NCBI GenBank assembly: GCA_027364845.1
Contig: DAHXOO010000001.1
Span: forward strand, 48,202 to 112,201
Reading direction: 5' to 3'
Length of the DNA: 64,000 bases
Origin: Pseudomonadota bacterium
Lineage (GTDB): Bacteria > Pseudomonadota > Gammaproteobacteria > Acidiferrobacterales > UBA6901
Every line of letters starts with the position of its first letter. Position 1 is the stretch's first letter. Below the pieces are notes generated by a model. The model was not told the DNA's origin and did no database searches. It worked only from the letters and a program-made list of their open reading frames with translations. Position numbers and translations under genes: made by a program. This document shows, piece after piece, positions 9,241 through 19,249 of the stretch.

Positions 9241-9926
9241 CACATCCTCTGGGTTGGACTGAGGTAAAGCCTGTGGCTCGCGATGAACGCCTCCACCGGC
9301 GCGGGAAGCATCCCGTGCACCGACTCGCCGCAGGCAAGCGCCGCGCGTATGCCCGAACTGGATATATCCTGGGGGCTCACTTCCTGAAATACCAGCCGTC
9401 CAGCTGGAGCCTCCATCAGCTGGCCTGGATCGACACAGAACCGCCCTCGCAGCCAAGACGGAAGCGCTTCATCCGCTGGCGCAAATTCCCAGCCCGGACG
9501 CTGGATGACGACCAGATGCGTGAGCTGCGGCAGCTCACGCGCGCGGTGCCATGACTCGATGCCGCGAAAGGCGTCCATCCCGATGATAAGACAAAGTGGA
9601 CGCAAGCCGAGTTCAGCCCGAAACGACTCCAAGGTCGGAACAGTATAGGATGGACCGCTGCGCCGGATCTCACGGTCGTCGACGCGAAACCCCGGAATTC
9701 CAGAGACCGCGATTTCCACCATGCGCAATCGCTCATGTGCCCTGGCAAGCGGTGCACTACGGTGGGGTGGGATAGCTGAGGGAATAAAGCGCACTTCCTC
9801 TAAGGCCAGCGTCCGCATGATTTCCTGCGCCGGACGCAGGTGCCCAAAGTGAATGGGATCAAACGTACCACCAAAAATTCCGATGGGCTGCACTCGCTGC
9901 TTCTGAAGTCCCGCGCTTGCGCTCAA
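9240..9926 (-). CDS. nadD: Nicotinate-nucleotide adenylyltransferase
   Basis: The nucleotidyltransferase signature GGTFDPIHFGHL is at the N-terminus and ISSSGIRAAL is near the C-terminus. The enzyme converts nicotinate mononucleotide and ATP to deamido-NAD in NAD synthesis. Length is 228 residues from TTG 9926; a GTG at 9893 (QPIGIFGG) would give a more typical short leader and could be the true start. It is followed without gap by rsfS. Confidence 0.94.
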   Translation of the reverse strand: MSASAGLQKQRVQPIGIFGGTFDPIHFGHLRPAQEIMRTLALEEVRFIPSAIPPHRSAPLARAHERLRMVEIAVSGIPGFRVDDREIRRSGPSYTVPTLESFRAELGLRPLCLIIGMDAFRGIESWHRARELPQLTHLVVIQRPGWEFAPADEALPSWLRGRFCVDPGQLMEAPAGRLVFQEVSPQDISSSGIRAALACGESVHGMLPAPVEAFIASHRLYLSPTQRM

Positions 9927-10037
9927 TCACGTTTTCACATCATAGCCCGGCCCCGCATCCATGGCAAACCGCTCGCGGTCCGTGGCCGTGCATCGAGTCA
10001 AGCTGCGTCCCAAGCCGGCACGCCCATTGCGGTCGGA

Positions 10038-11324
10038 CTATTTGCGGATATGGCCGTCGCCGAGCACAATGAATTTCTGGGAGGTGAGTCCCTCCAGGCC
10101 GACCGGTCCGCGCGCATGAAGCTTATCGGTCGAGATACCGATCTCGGCGCCCAAACCATATTCGAAACCGTCGGCAAAACGCGTTGAGGCGTTGACCATT
10201 ACTGAGCTGGAGTCGACCTCACGTAGGAAGCGGCGAGCACACGTGATGTCCTCAGTGACTATCGCGTCGGTATGCTGAGATCCATACCGGGCAATATGCT
10301 CAATTGCCTCTTCAAGTCCGGGGACCACGCGAATCGACAGAATTGGCGCCAGGTATTCCGTATACCAGTCGTCGTCCGTGGCCGCGTTGGCCCACGGCAG
10401 AATGCGGCGCGTCGCGTCGCAGCCGCGCAACTCCACACCCTTATCGCGATACATCACACCTAGCACCGGCAACACCCTGTCGGCGACCGCCTGCGCGACA
10501 AGCAGCGTCTCCATCGTATTGCAGGTTCCGTAGCGCTGGGTCTTGGCATTGAAGGCGACACGCACAGCCTTGTCGAGATCAGCCTTGTCGTCGATATATA
10601 CGTGACAGACGCCGTGCAGATGCTTGATTACGGGAACCGTGGCCTCCTGACTGATGCGCTCAATTAGGCTCTTCCCGCCGCGCGGAACAATTACGTCAAC
10701 ATGCTCCTTCATGCGTATCAGCTCTCCGACTGCGGCGCGGTCCGCGGTATCGATCACCTGAACTGCGTCTGCTGGCAGTCCGACCTCGACGAGACCCTTA
10801 TGGATGCAGGCAGCAATCGCCTGGTTCGAATGCAGCGCCTCCGAACCGCCACGCAGGATGGCGGCGTTCCCAGACTTCACACACAGTCCAGCGGCATCTG
10901 CAGTCACATTCGGCCGCGACTCGTAAATAATGCCAATCACGCCGAGCGGCACGCGCATGCGCCCTACCTGAATGCCCGAAGGCCTGTAATTGAGCCCGGA
11001 TATTTCGCCGACGGGATCCGGAAGGCCGGCGATCTGGCGCAGGCCCTGGGCCATCGCGGCGATACGCGGTGAATCGAGGGCCAACCGGTCTAGCTGTGCG
11101 GCATCAATGCCCGCACGCGCGGCGGCGTCAAGGTCCTTCACGTTGGCCTTAACAAGACTGTCGGCCGAGCGCTCAATAGCGGCGGAAATCGCTTCAAGCG
11201 CAGCGTTCTTGGCAGCGGTCTCCGCACTTGCCATCTTGCGCGATGCCTGGCGGGCACGCTGGCCTACCTGCTGCATGTACTGCCTGATGTTCAGTACTTC
11301 CGGTTCACGGGATGCCGTCTTCAT
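10038..11324 (-). CDS. proA: Gamma-glutamyl phosphate reductase
   Basis: This 428-residue enzyme catalyses the second step of proline synthesis, the NADPH reduction of glutamyl-5-phosphate. The catalytic cysteine is Cys268 in [15 protein letters not shown]. Also visible are [16 protein letters not shown] and [16 protein letters not shown] 11324 ([10 protein letters not shown]) is chosen over the longer frame because it gives the family length. It lies between holA and nadD, an arrangement seen in several gammaproteobacteria. Confidence 0.96.
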   Translation of the reverse strand: MKTASREPEVLNIRQYMQQVGQRARQASRKMASAETAAKNAALEAISAAIERSADSLVKANVKDLDAAARAGIDAAQLDRLALDSPRIAAMAQGLRQIAGLPDPVGEISGLNYRPSGIQVGRMRVPLGVIGIIYESRPNVTADAAGLCVKSGNAAILRGGSEALHSNQAIAACIHKGLVEVGLPADAVQVIDTADRAAVGELIRMKEHVDVIVPRGGKSLIERISQEATVPVIKHLHGVCHVYIDDKADLDKAVRVAFNAKTQRYGTCNTMETLLVAQAVADRVLPVLGVMYRDKGVELRGCDATRRILPWANAATDDDWYTEYLAPILSIRVVPGLEEAIEHIARYGSQHTDAIVTEDITCARRFLREVDSSSVMVNASTRFADGFEYGLGAEIGISTDKLHARGPVGLEGLTSQKFIVLGDGHIRK

Positions 11325-11361
11325 GTCAAATCTCCAGAGACTGGCCGCCCAGACCTCGGCG

Positions 11362-12405
11362 CTACAGTCCGCGCTCCGCAGGCACCGCTGCAGCCTGCAC
11401 ACGAACTCCGCACAGTGCCAGTACTAAGGACTCGATGTCCGTCCACGCGTCACCCTCGGCGCGGCCCTTTATGATACGGTCTATGCGCGCCGCGCGCACC
11501 AGCATGACCTGCCACTGCACCGGGCGAAAACGCCGCAGCGCCTTCGTCACCAGTGACCGGCGGCTCGCCCATATACGGTGCGTCTGAAATACTCCGGATT
11601 CGGGACGGCCTTGGGCAATTTGCGCCGCGATCTGCGCCATGTTTCGCGCCTCCCGGGCCAGCGCCCAAAGAACGAGTATCGGCTCAACCCCTTCGGTGCG
11701 CAAGCTCTCCAAAATGCGGATCGCCAAGCGTCCGTCGCCTTCAAGGCAGGTATCCGCCAGACCGTAAACTGTGAAGCGCGTGTTGTCAGCGAGAAAATTC
11801 TCTAAATCCGCAGTACGCACCATGCCGTCGCCGTAGAGCAGCGCAAGCTTGTCCACTTCCTGTGCCGCGGCCAGTGGATTTCCTTCCATATGGTATGCCA
11901 GAAGATCTGCCACGCCAGGCTCCGCGTGCAGACCGCGCAGCGCCATACGGTGCTCAATCCAGCCGGGCAGATGCTGAGCATCGAGCGACCGCACAGTCAC
12001 CAGGGCTCCGGCCTGTTCCAGAGATTTCGCCCAGCCACCCTCGCGGGCCTGCTTGTCGAGCTTGCCGGTGACGACCAGCAGTATGGTGTCGGCGGGCGGA
12101 CGCGCCGCCAGTTGCGACAGAATCCGAGCACCATGCTCGCCAGGCTTGCCGCTCGGCACGCGTACTTCCAGCAGCCGGGCGCGCGAAAACAGGGACAAGG
12201 ATTGCGTTGACAATAGCAAATCGTTCCAATCGAAACCGCTGCCCACGATCGTCACATGGCGTTCCGCATAATCGGCTGCGCGCGCTGCATCGCGAATCGC
12301 CTCGCAGCACTCATCGACCAATAACGGCTCGTCGCCACAAACCAAGTACACCGGGACAAGCCCCTTGCGCAACAACTCCGGCAGGCGGTCCGAATCAATT
12401 TGCAT
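11362..12405 (-). CDS. holA: DNA polymerase III delta subunit
   Basis: The 347-residue product matches the clamp-loader delta subunit in length and in N-terminal pattern ([22 protein letters not shown]), followed by [19 protein letters not shown]. Delta opens the beta sliding clamp during loading. ATG 12405 ([12 protein letters not shown]) overlaps the end of lptE by 11 bases, so the genes are coupled. The leuS-lptE-holA order is the classical one. Confidence 0.94.
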   Translation of the reverse strand: MQIDSDRLPELLRKGLVPVYLVCGDEPLLVDECCEAIRDAARAADYAERHVTIVGSGFDWNDLLLSTQSLSLFSRARLLEVRVPSGKPGEHGARILSQLAARPPADTILLVVTGKLDKQAREGGWAKSLEQAGALVTVRSLDAQHLPGWIEHRMALRGLHAEPGVADLLAYHMEGNPLAAAQEVDKLALLYGDGMVRTADLENFLADNTRFTVYGLADTCLEGDGRLAIRILESLRTEGVEPILVLWALAREARNMAQIAAQIAQGRPESGVFQTHRIWASRRSLVTKALRRFRPVQWQVMLVRAARIDRIIKGRAEGDAWTDIESLVLALCGVRVQAAAVPAERGL

Positions 12406-12952
12406 GGCCGGCGCCGATAGCCACAAGTTGGCGAATGACTTGCCGCACCGCATCGCGCCGCATATCGTTTTGAAGGAAACCGGTTTCGCGCTCGGTCCCC
12501 AGTACGTTCAACTTGTTGAAGCTGTACTCGCGCTGGACCTTTATCGTTCGGTCGGGGATGATTAAATGCCCGGCGGCGTCCGTCAGGTTGAAATGCATCT
12601 TGTAATCCAACAAGTATTCAGTTGCACGACCAGTGACATCAATTGCGGCCACTTCGCTGCTGATGCTTTCTCCCCATAAGGTCAAAGTAGGCACTTGAGC
12701 TGCGGCATTGTCGGTCAGCCGCGCACCGGTTTCGGTGCGAAGGGCATCGCGCATCTCCACAAGCAAGGGCGGATAGGCAACTCCGCCGCCCATGGTTATC
12801 CGCAGTGTCGAAAGCTGCGCCGGCAGTGCCGCCAATTGCGTGCCACGCAGATGGAAACCACAGCCACCAAGCGACAGGAATCCGGCGACGAAAAGCAGTC
12901 TGAAGATTCGCTGCACACGGCCGCTCGCTGCCGCTTCTGCACTCCACGTCAC
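12395..12952 (-). CDS. lptE: LPS-assembly lipoprotein LptE
   Basis: This is an outer-membrane lipoprotein that plugs LptD during lipopolysaccharide export. The lipobox LGGC is followed by GFHLRGTQLAALPAQLSTLRI, characteristic of LptE, and the C-terminus carries REYSFNKLNVLGTERE. The start is uncertain. GTG 12952 lies four bases after the leuS stop and behind GGAATAGG; TTG 12970 and GTG 12916 are alternatives. The last would give the most usual lipoprotein signal. Confidence 0.92.
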   Translation of the reverse strand: MTWSAEAAASGRVQRIFRLLFVAGFLSLGGCGFHLRGTQLAALPAQLSTLRITMGGGVAYPPLLVEMRDALRTETGARLTDNAAAQVPTLTLWGESISSEVAAIDVTGRATEYLLDYKMHFNLTDAAGHLIIPDRTIKVQREYSFNKLNVLGTERETGFLQNDMRRDAVRQVIRQLVAIGAGHAN

Positions 12953-12956
12953 CTGC

Positions 12957-15605
12957 CTATTCCGCCACAACGATGTTCACCAGTTTTCCCGGCACCACGA
13001 CGACCTTCTTCACTGTTCGTCCTTCCACATGACGCGCGATCGCTGCGTCGGCGAGCGCAACCTCGCGCACCTGATCAGCGAGCGCTCCGGATGGCACTGA
13101 TACCCGACCCCGCAGTTTGCCGTTGACCTGGACCACGAGTTCTATGGTGTCGCGCCTGAGCGCCGACTCGTCCACCTGCGGCCAGCCCGCATCGAGGATG
13201 TCACCGCCAAAACCCAACTCGCGCCACAGATAATGACAGATATGAGGCGTGATCGGCGACAGCAGGCGCAGCAGGATTCCGAGGCCTTCGGCGACGACAG
13301 CCGTGCATTCCTGGTGCGTCGGGCTTTCGTCCCGCGCCTTGACCGAAACCGATGCCCGTTCGAGCACATTCAGAATCTTCATCGCCGCCGAAACGACCGT
13401 ATTGTACTGGTGTCTATCGAAGTCGCCATTCGCCTGCCTCAGCGCCGAGTGAAGCTCGAAGCGCAGATCTCTGGAAGCATCCGCAGCGATGTTCCCATCG
13501 CGACGGGCCGGTAGGACTTCGGAGATTGCGCCATGTTCATAGGCAAAATTCCAAAGGCGCCGCAGAAACCTGAAAGCACCCTCCACAGCCGAGTCCGACC
13601 ACTCGAGCGTCATCTCGGGCGGTGCGGCAAACATCATGAACAGACGCGCCGTGTCAGCGCCATAGCGCTCGATCAGCGCCTGCGGGTCAACGCCGTTGCC
13701 CTTCGATTTGGACATGGTGCCGATGCCGCCGTACTCTACCGGCTCGGCGTCTCTCTTCAGGATCGCGCCGATGCGATTTCCTTTGTCGTCCAACTTCAGT
13801 TCGACGTCGGCCGGGTTGAAATAGGCGATGCGCCCACTTGCCGGCTTGCGGAAAAAGATCTCGTTCAGCACCATCCCTTGGGTAAGTAGACGCTTGAACG
13901 GCTCGTCCCCCTGCACAAGCTCGAGGTCGCGCATCACCTTCCACCAGAAGCGCGAGTAAAGCAGATGCAAGATCGCGTGCTCTATGCCGCCGATGTACTG
14001 GTCTACCGGCATCCAGTACCTCGCCTCCTCGTCCACCATCGCATCCGGCCGCCCCGGCCCGCTGGGCAACGAGCAATAGCGCGCGTAATACCAGGAGGAG
14101 GCGACAAAGGTGTCCATGGTATCCGTCTCGCGCCGAGCGCGCCCGCCACACTTTGGGCAGAGACAATCAACAAAATCTGCCCGCCTCTTCAGCGGATTGC
14201 CAGTCCCGTCCGGCACGCAGTCCTCAGGCAGCACTACCGGGAGATCCTTGTCCGGGACCATAACCTCGCCGCAGCGTTCACAATGAACGATGGGTATCGG
14301 GCAACCCCAGTAGCGCTGGCGCGATATGCCCCAGTCACGCAGCCGCCACACTACTTGCCTGTCGCCGAGGCCTCGCGCCCTGAGGTCGGCAGCAATCAGA
14401 TCCACGGCTGCTGCATACGCCAGGCCGTCGTACTTGCCGGAATTGACACAGTGACCCTGCGCCTTGTCGGCATACCATTCCTGCCAGGCATCGGTAGAGA
14501 AGCTTTTGCCCGCGATGCCGATAACCTGCCGGATTGGCAGGCTGTACCGTTTGGCGAAGTAAAAATCGCGCTCGTCGTGCGCCGGAACCGCCATTACCGC
14601 GCCTTCGCCATAGCCCATGAGTACATAGTTGCCGACCCATACCGGAATCTGCTCGCCGGTTAGCGGGTGGATAACCGAGATACCGGCTGGCATGCCTTTC
14701 TTCTCAGTCGTCGCAAGGTCGGCTTCCATCACGGTGCCACGGCGGCACTCGTCGATGAAGGCGGCCAGCTCTGGATTGCCCACCGCGGCGCGGATCGCCA
14801 GCGGATGCTCGGCGGCAACCGCGCAAAAGGTCACACCCATGATGGTGTCAGCCCGCGTGGTGAAAACCCACAGGTTCCCTTCCTCGCCATCAAGCCGATA
14901 CGGGAAAGCAAAGCGCACACCCTCGCTCCGCCCGATCCAATTGGCCTGCATGGCACGCACGCGCTCGGGCCATTCCGGAAGCTTGTCAAGGTCCGCGAGC
15001 AGTTCTTCGGCGTAACGAGTGATCGCGAGGTAGTACATCGGGATCTCGCGCTTTTCCACCGGCGCCCCAGTGCGCCACCCGCGACCGTCTATGACCTGCT
15101 CGTTTGCAAGTACTGTCTGGTCGACGGGGTCCCAGTTCACCACACCGGTCTTTTTGTATGCAATACCGCGTTCAAGCATGCGCAGGAACATCCATTGGTT
15201 CCAGCGGTAATAATCCGGTCTGCAGGTCGCCAGTTCACGCGTCCAGTCGATTGCGAAGCCTAGTGATTTCAGCTGCTTCTTCATGTAGGCGATGTTGTCG
15301 TACGTCCAGCGTGCAGGTGGCACACTATTCGCCATCGCAGCATTCTCCGCCGGCAGGCCGAAGGCATCCCAGCCCATCGGCTGGAGCACGTTTTTGCCGC
15401 ACATACGCTGGTAGCGCGCAATCACGTCGCCGATCGTGTAGTTGCGCACATGCCCCATGTGCAAACGGCCGGAAGGATACGGGAACATGGACAGACAATA
15501 GAACTTCGCCCGGCTGGGATCCGGAACAGCCCGGAAACTCTTCCGTTCCTGCCAGTCGGCCTGGGCGTCCCTTTCTATTATTTCCGGATTATAGCGTTCG
15601 TGCAT
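12957..15605 (-). CDS. leuS: Leucyl-tRNA synthetase
   Basis: This is a full-length class I aminoacyl-tRNA synthetase of 882 residues. The HIGH-type motif is HMGH at residues 49-52 ([16 protein letters not shown]) and the KMSKS-type motif reads [12 protein letters not shown]. The CP1 editing domain lies between them ([20 protein letters not shown]). It charges tRNA-Leu in the cytoplasm. ATG 15605 fits the family N-terminus. It starts a leuS-lptE-holA-proA-nadD-rsfS-rlmH-maf-rng run. Confidence 0.98.
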   Translation of the reverse strand: MHERYNPEIIERDAQADWQERKSFRAVPDPSRAKFYCLSMFPYPSGRLHMGHVRNYTIGDVIARYQRMCGKNVLQPMGWDAFGLPAENAAMANSVPPARWTYDNIAYMKKQLKSLGFAIDWTRELATCRPDYYRWNQWMFLRMLERGIAYKKTGVVNWDPVDQTVLANEQVIDGRGWRTGAPVEKREIPMYYLAITRYAEELLADLDKLPEWPERVRAMQANWIGRSEGVRFAFPYRLDGEEGNLWVFTTRADTIMGVTFCAVAAEHPLAIRAAVGNPELAAFIDECRRGTVMEADLATTEKKGMPAGISVIHPLTGEQIPVWVGNYVLMGYGEGAVMAVPAHDERDFYFAKRYSLPIRQVIGIAGKSFSTDAWQEWYADKAQGHCVNSGKYDGLAYAAAVDLIAADLRARGLGDRQVVWRLRDWGISRQRYWGCPIPIVHCERCGEVMVPDKDLPVVLPEDCVPDGTGNPLKRRADFVDCLCPKCGGRARRETDTMDTFVASSWYYARYCSLPSGPGRPDAMVDEEARYWMPVDQYIGGIEHAILHLLYSRFWWKVMRDLELVQGDEPFKRLLTQGMVLNEIFFRKPASGRIAYFNPADVELKLDDKGNRIGAILKRDAEPVEYGGIGTMSKSKGNGVDPQALIERYGADTARLFMMFAAPPEMTLEWSDSAVEGAFRFLRRLWNFAYEHGAISEVLPARRDGNIAADASRDLRFELHSALRQANGDFDRHQYNTVVSAAMKILNVLERASVSVKARDESPTHQECTAVVAEGLGILLRLLSPITPHICHYLWRELGFGGDILDAGWPQVDESALRRDTIELVVQVNGKLRGRVSVPSGALADQVREVALADAAIARHVEGRTVKKVVVVPGKLVNIVVAE

Positions 15606-15778
15606 TGGGGATTGGCTGCAGCGCGAAGATCGAAATCCGGGGCGCGCAGGTTATCGTATTCCGCGCACCCGGTCCTGTTGCGGCGAGGCCGAGGTCTACG
15701 CATCGTTCATCGCGATTCCCGGCCGCGGCACGAGCCCGCAGTCCAATGCTGAAACGACTGCTGCAGCACCCACTGCCA

Positions 15779-16315
15779 TCAATTCGCCGGGGTCACGGCT
15801 TTGGCGTTGTACATCTGCATGACCTGCTGCGTAATATCCAGACCAGGATCGGAGTACAGTACCATCAGCTGCGTCTTCTCGAACACCAGATTGAGTTTGT
15901 CTTTGTGTGCCACCTTGGCGATGATTGCCTTGATCGCCCCGATAGACTGCTGCATGTACTCATTGTCTTTCGCGCGCAATGCATTCTGCGCATCGCCTGC
16001 CATGCCCTGGTACTTCTGCAGTTCGGCTTCGAACTGCTTCTGCTTGACGGCCTTCTGGGCATCAGTAAGGGTCAGCCGCTCCTTCGCAAAGTTGTCCCGC
16101 AGCGCCTGCAACTTCTTCTTTTCCCGGTCGAGCGGACCTTGCCGTTCCTTGATCAGGCGCTCCATCTGCGCCTGATGCTCCTTGCCGGGCTTGCTCTCCA
16201 AGATCACCTGCCGCATATCGACATAGCCGATACTGACGCCCTCTGCAGCGTGCGCGGGTGCGCACCCTATGATGCCTCCCACCAGAAACACGGTTGCCAA
16301 TAGCTTTGTATTCAT
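15779..16315 (-). CDS. OmpH/Skp-family periplasmic chaperone-like protein
   Basis: This 178-residue protein has a Sec signal peptide (LLATVFLVGGIIG, cut near AHAAEG), then VSIGYVDMRQVI and a long charged helical region, as in Skp/OmpH trimeric holdase chaperones. The C-terminus YSDPGLDITQQVMQMYN fits the family. A good ribosome-binding site AGGAGCG precedes ATG 16315. Skp normally sits between bamA and lpxD. Here it stands alone between leuS and a decayed signalling module, so it is probably a paralogue of the main Skp. Its client proteins are unknown. Confidence 0.8.
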   Translation of the reverse strand: MNTKLLATVFLVGGIIGCAPAHAAEGVSIGYVDMRQVILESKPGKEHQAQMERLIKERQGPLDREKKKLQALRDNFAKERLTLTDAQKAVKQKQFEAELQKYQGMAGDAQNALRAKDNEYMQQSIGAIKAIIAKVAHKDKLNLVFEKTQLMVLYSDPGLDITQQVMQMYNAKAVTPAN

Positions 16316-16511
16316 GAAACGCTCCTGAGTCACTTGTCATCGGAAACCGGTTCGCGGTTCTCATCATCTCTAGCTAGCAAGATTATTTCACAGCGGTCCA
16401 GCGAACGTAAGGGGCGCGTTTCGGATTGCAAAAACTTTCTTTGACGGAGGAGCCGGCTGCGGCGGACCTGGTTCCGGTCAAAATGGATCCGCAGGTGGCC
16501 TATGTGGCCAA

Positions 16512-18316
16512 TTATAAGCGAGCGGCGGATCCACGCCGGTTGACACGCGGCAGGGTAGCAAGATTGACGGCATCCAGCGGCCGACTGATCAGGTAGCCCT
16601 GCATGGCATCACAGCCAAGGCTGCGCAGAAACGCAGCCTCGCCCTCGACACCTTCGGCGGTGACACGAATGTCCAGGCTATGGGACATGGCGATTATGGC
16701 CGTGACGATTGCGGCGTCATCGGGATCGGTCGTGATGTCGTGTACGAATGAGATATCTATTTTCAACCAGTCTACAGGGAACCGTTTGAGATAACGGGAG
16801 CTTGAATACCCCGTGCCGAAGTCGTCGATGCACAACTGCACACCCATAACCGTGAGTGTGTGCGATACCGAGGTTGCGAAGTCGATGTTGTACATCAGTA
16901 TGCTTTCCGTGAGCCTGAGGTCGCCTGGGCTCATGCCGCTGGAGGCAAAAGCTTTCTCGATGGCGCGCGCAAACCCTGGTTGACGAAACTGACGGGCGGA
17001 AAGATTCACCACCATGCGCGGCGCCTCGATCCCGGATTGCCGCAGCGCTTCGTGGCAGACGCAGGCTGCTTTGAGAACCCACTTTCCGACAGGCTCGAAG
17101 CGTGATACCCATGCTCGGAGATACAAACAGTGCGCGCCCGATCGATTGGAACGGTATCGCGAAGCTGTCGATGAGTTTCTGTGCGGCACGTGCTGCATCA
17201 TCGACATGGACCATATCGGCATGCACCAGGGCAAACTCGTCTCCGCTCAGCCGGGCGAGGGTGTCGCCCTGGCACACGCTGGCCACAAGTCGGTCAGCAA
17301 CGGAACGCAGCAGATCGTCTCTGGCTTCGTGCCCGAGCGTGTCGTTGATGTTCTTGAAGTAGTCCAGGTCAAGGAATATCACGCCCACAAGCCGTTCGCG
17401 GCGGTTCGCCTCAATCATTGCATGGCGCAATCGATCGTTGAACAGTCCCCGGTTCAGCAAACCCGTCAGCACGTCATGGTTGGCTAGAAAGTTCGGCCGA
17501 TCTTCGGCCTCTTTGCAGCCAGTGACATCGTCAAGCACGCCGTCGTAAAAAAGGGCCCGGCCTGAACTGTCCACCACGGCGCGCGCATTGTTGCGCGCCG
17601 AGATAAGCTCACCATCATCGCGGCGCATGCGAAACTCCGCGTCGCACACGGTACCTTCGCGCCGCAGCAGCTCCTGCCACTCACGAAGCGAGCCAGGATC
17701 CGCACACAACTCGGCAGCATTGATGGTATGTAGCGCCTCCTTGCGCTGATAGTCCAGCATTTGAGCGAATACCGGGCTCGCCTCGACGGTGTTTCCGTAA
17801 GAAGTTAGGCGATAGAAGCTCACCGGCACATCCTGAAAGAGGTCCTGATAACGTGATTCAGCGTCGCTGACCGTCCGCCGTAGACACCCCCGGCCGAGCG
17901 CGACACCCACCGCAGTGGGCAACCGAGCGAAGTTCGGCGGCGACTTAATCACATAACCATCAAGGCCGGTTTTCATCGCCTCGACCGCGATCTCCTCGGT
18001 TCCGGTGAAGATGATCACCGAACATTTTGCGCATCGCTCTTTTACGGCGCGCAACACCTTGAGGCCATCGCTCCAGCCGAGATGATAGTCGGTAACGACG
18101 ATGTCCCAGCCACCGGCCTGCAGCGCCTATTCGAACTCCGACGCATCACGCGCCTGATCGGCTTGCACGGTCGGGTATTCCTGTCGGAGTTCCCCGGATG
18201 GAAAGAGTTCAGTCGTCGATCAGGAGCATGCGAACCGAGTCGGCCATCGGTTGGATATCACGCAGCACTCGATCATTCCCGTCGTGCAGGCTTTTGTCGG
18301 AACCAAATGTCGTCAT
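16512..18316 (-). pseudogene. Decayed response regulator with receiver, PAS, GGDEF and EAL domains
   Basis: The original gene began at ATG 18316, overlapping the stop of the kinase remnant (ATGA). The translation reads MTTFGSDKS to RMLLIDD, then a one-base shift at about 18211 and an in-frame TAG at 18127-18129 interrupt the receiver domain. The rest of the receiver (IVVTDYHLGWSDGL, then FTGTEE), a PAS domain and a GGDEF domain (LFLDLDYFKNIND-type motif; SGDEF in place of GGDEF) are readable from about 18057. Near 17100 the frame jumps from SPSMGIT directly to FEPVGKWVLKAAC. The end of GGDEF and the EAL signature are therefore missing, although DDFGTGYSS and TAEGVE of the EAL domain remain. 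With three independent lesions it cannot make a full protein. Confidence 0.88.
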
Positions 18317-18870
18317 CCGGTTCCGGGCAATTCCAGCCAGAATCTGCTGCCTTTTCCGGGAATTGAGTCAACGCCCACCAATCCGCCCATGCGCTCGATG
18401 CCGTGGCGTGCAACGGTCAGACCGATTCCAGCGCCAGGATAACGTTCTACTCCATGCAAGCGCTCAACAGCACCAAATATGCGCCCACAGTCTTCCACAG
18501 TAATTCCGATGCCGTTGTCCTCCACCCATAGTCTGACCAACCCGGCGCGCTCCTCGGCGCGCAATCGCACGCGCGGCTCCACGCCCGGAGCAACGAACTT
18601 GACCGCGTTCGAAAGTAGGTTTGCGACGCACTGCACGAGCGTCGGGGCATGCGCCATGACCTGGTACATGGGCCCCTGCACCAGAACATGGGCACATCTC
18701 GAACTCAGCTCGGATTCCATCAGATTCAAAGCGTCATCGATCGCCTCAGCGAGATCGGTCGCACGCAAGGATCGGCGGAAGCGGGACACTTTGCTGTAGT
18801 TAAGGCGATCGTGGATCATGGCTTCCATGCACTCGACCGTAGACCCTGAGCCAGCACCAGGGATCGCCAC
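18313..18870 (-). pseudogene. Histidine kinase remnant, C-terminal ATPase domain only
   Basis: The frame encodes the last part of a sensor kinase: the end of the dimerisation helix (ECMEAMIHDRLNYSKVSR), N-box NLLSNAVKF, G1 box DNGIGI and G2 box GAGIGLTVARHG. The phosphoacceptor histidine and all sensor domains are absent. The start shown is simply the first usable codon; homology appears to begin near 18840. Its stop overlaps the ATG of the broken response regulator, so kinase and regulator were once coupled. A stand-alone ATPase fragment is unlikely to be functional, so it is called a remnant. Confidence 0.75.
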
Positions 18871-19052
18871 ATAGCAGAGTCGAGGATGGCGGCGGTGTCA
18901 CCGGCTAGTAGTATGGTCTGGACCAGCGGTATCCAGCGCCGATTGCGGACAAGATCCTCCTGGACCAGAATGGAAACGACGATCCATTTGAATAAAATAC
19001 AGCAATAAATCAATGATATACGCCGCGCTACACGCGTATCAGAACGATTCAA
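18816..19052 (-). pseudogene. Possible N-terminal membrane fragment of the decayed kinase
   Basis: A 78-codon frame from TTG 19052, preceded by GGGGAAAG, encodes a basic start and a hydrophobic segment (ISLIYCCILFKWIVVSILV), then ends in another frame relative to the kinase remnant. It could be what is left of the sensor's membrane region after a deletion. I do not recognise a family, and it could also be chance. It lies between lnt and the kinase remnant in the same orientation. Confidence 0.25.
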
Positions 19053-19249
19053 TCTGCTTTCCCCTTTGCCACCGCGGCGCCGGTCAGCACAGGGATTCCG
19101 GGACGCGGGACGTGTTTGCCACACTGTCGACCCGCAGGTCCTGGGACTGCGCGCCGTTGAGGTGGCATTTATCATAACAAGGATAGACTGCGGACACGTT
19201 TTCGCCATCTGCCGCGGCGCGCACGTCGCTGTACCGCTATGGTCGACGG
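18871..19249. other. Degraded stretch downstream of lnt
   Basis: Apart from the possible membrane fragment ending at 19052, no coding signal is convincing here. The part nearest lnt (19053-19249) shows no terminator with a U-tract and no recognisable gene. It fits with erosion of the module that follows. Confidence 0.4.

Noticed and set aside
15104..16303. Plus-strand open frame of 399 codons
   Set aside because: It runs antisense across the leuS start and the OmpH-like gene, both clearly coding. High G+C makes long shadow frames common here.
16438..16594. Plus-strand frame reading LTEEPAAADLVPVKMDPQ near the end of the decayed regulator
   Set aside because: Short, with no clear start signal, and overlapping the EAL remnant; could not be distinguished from chance.
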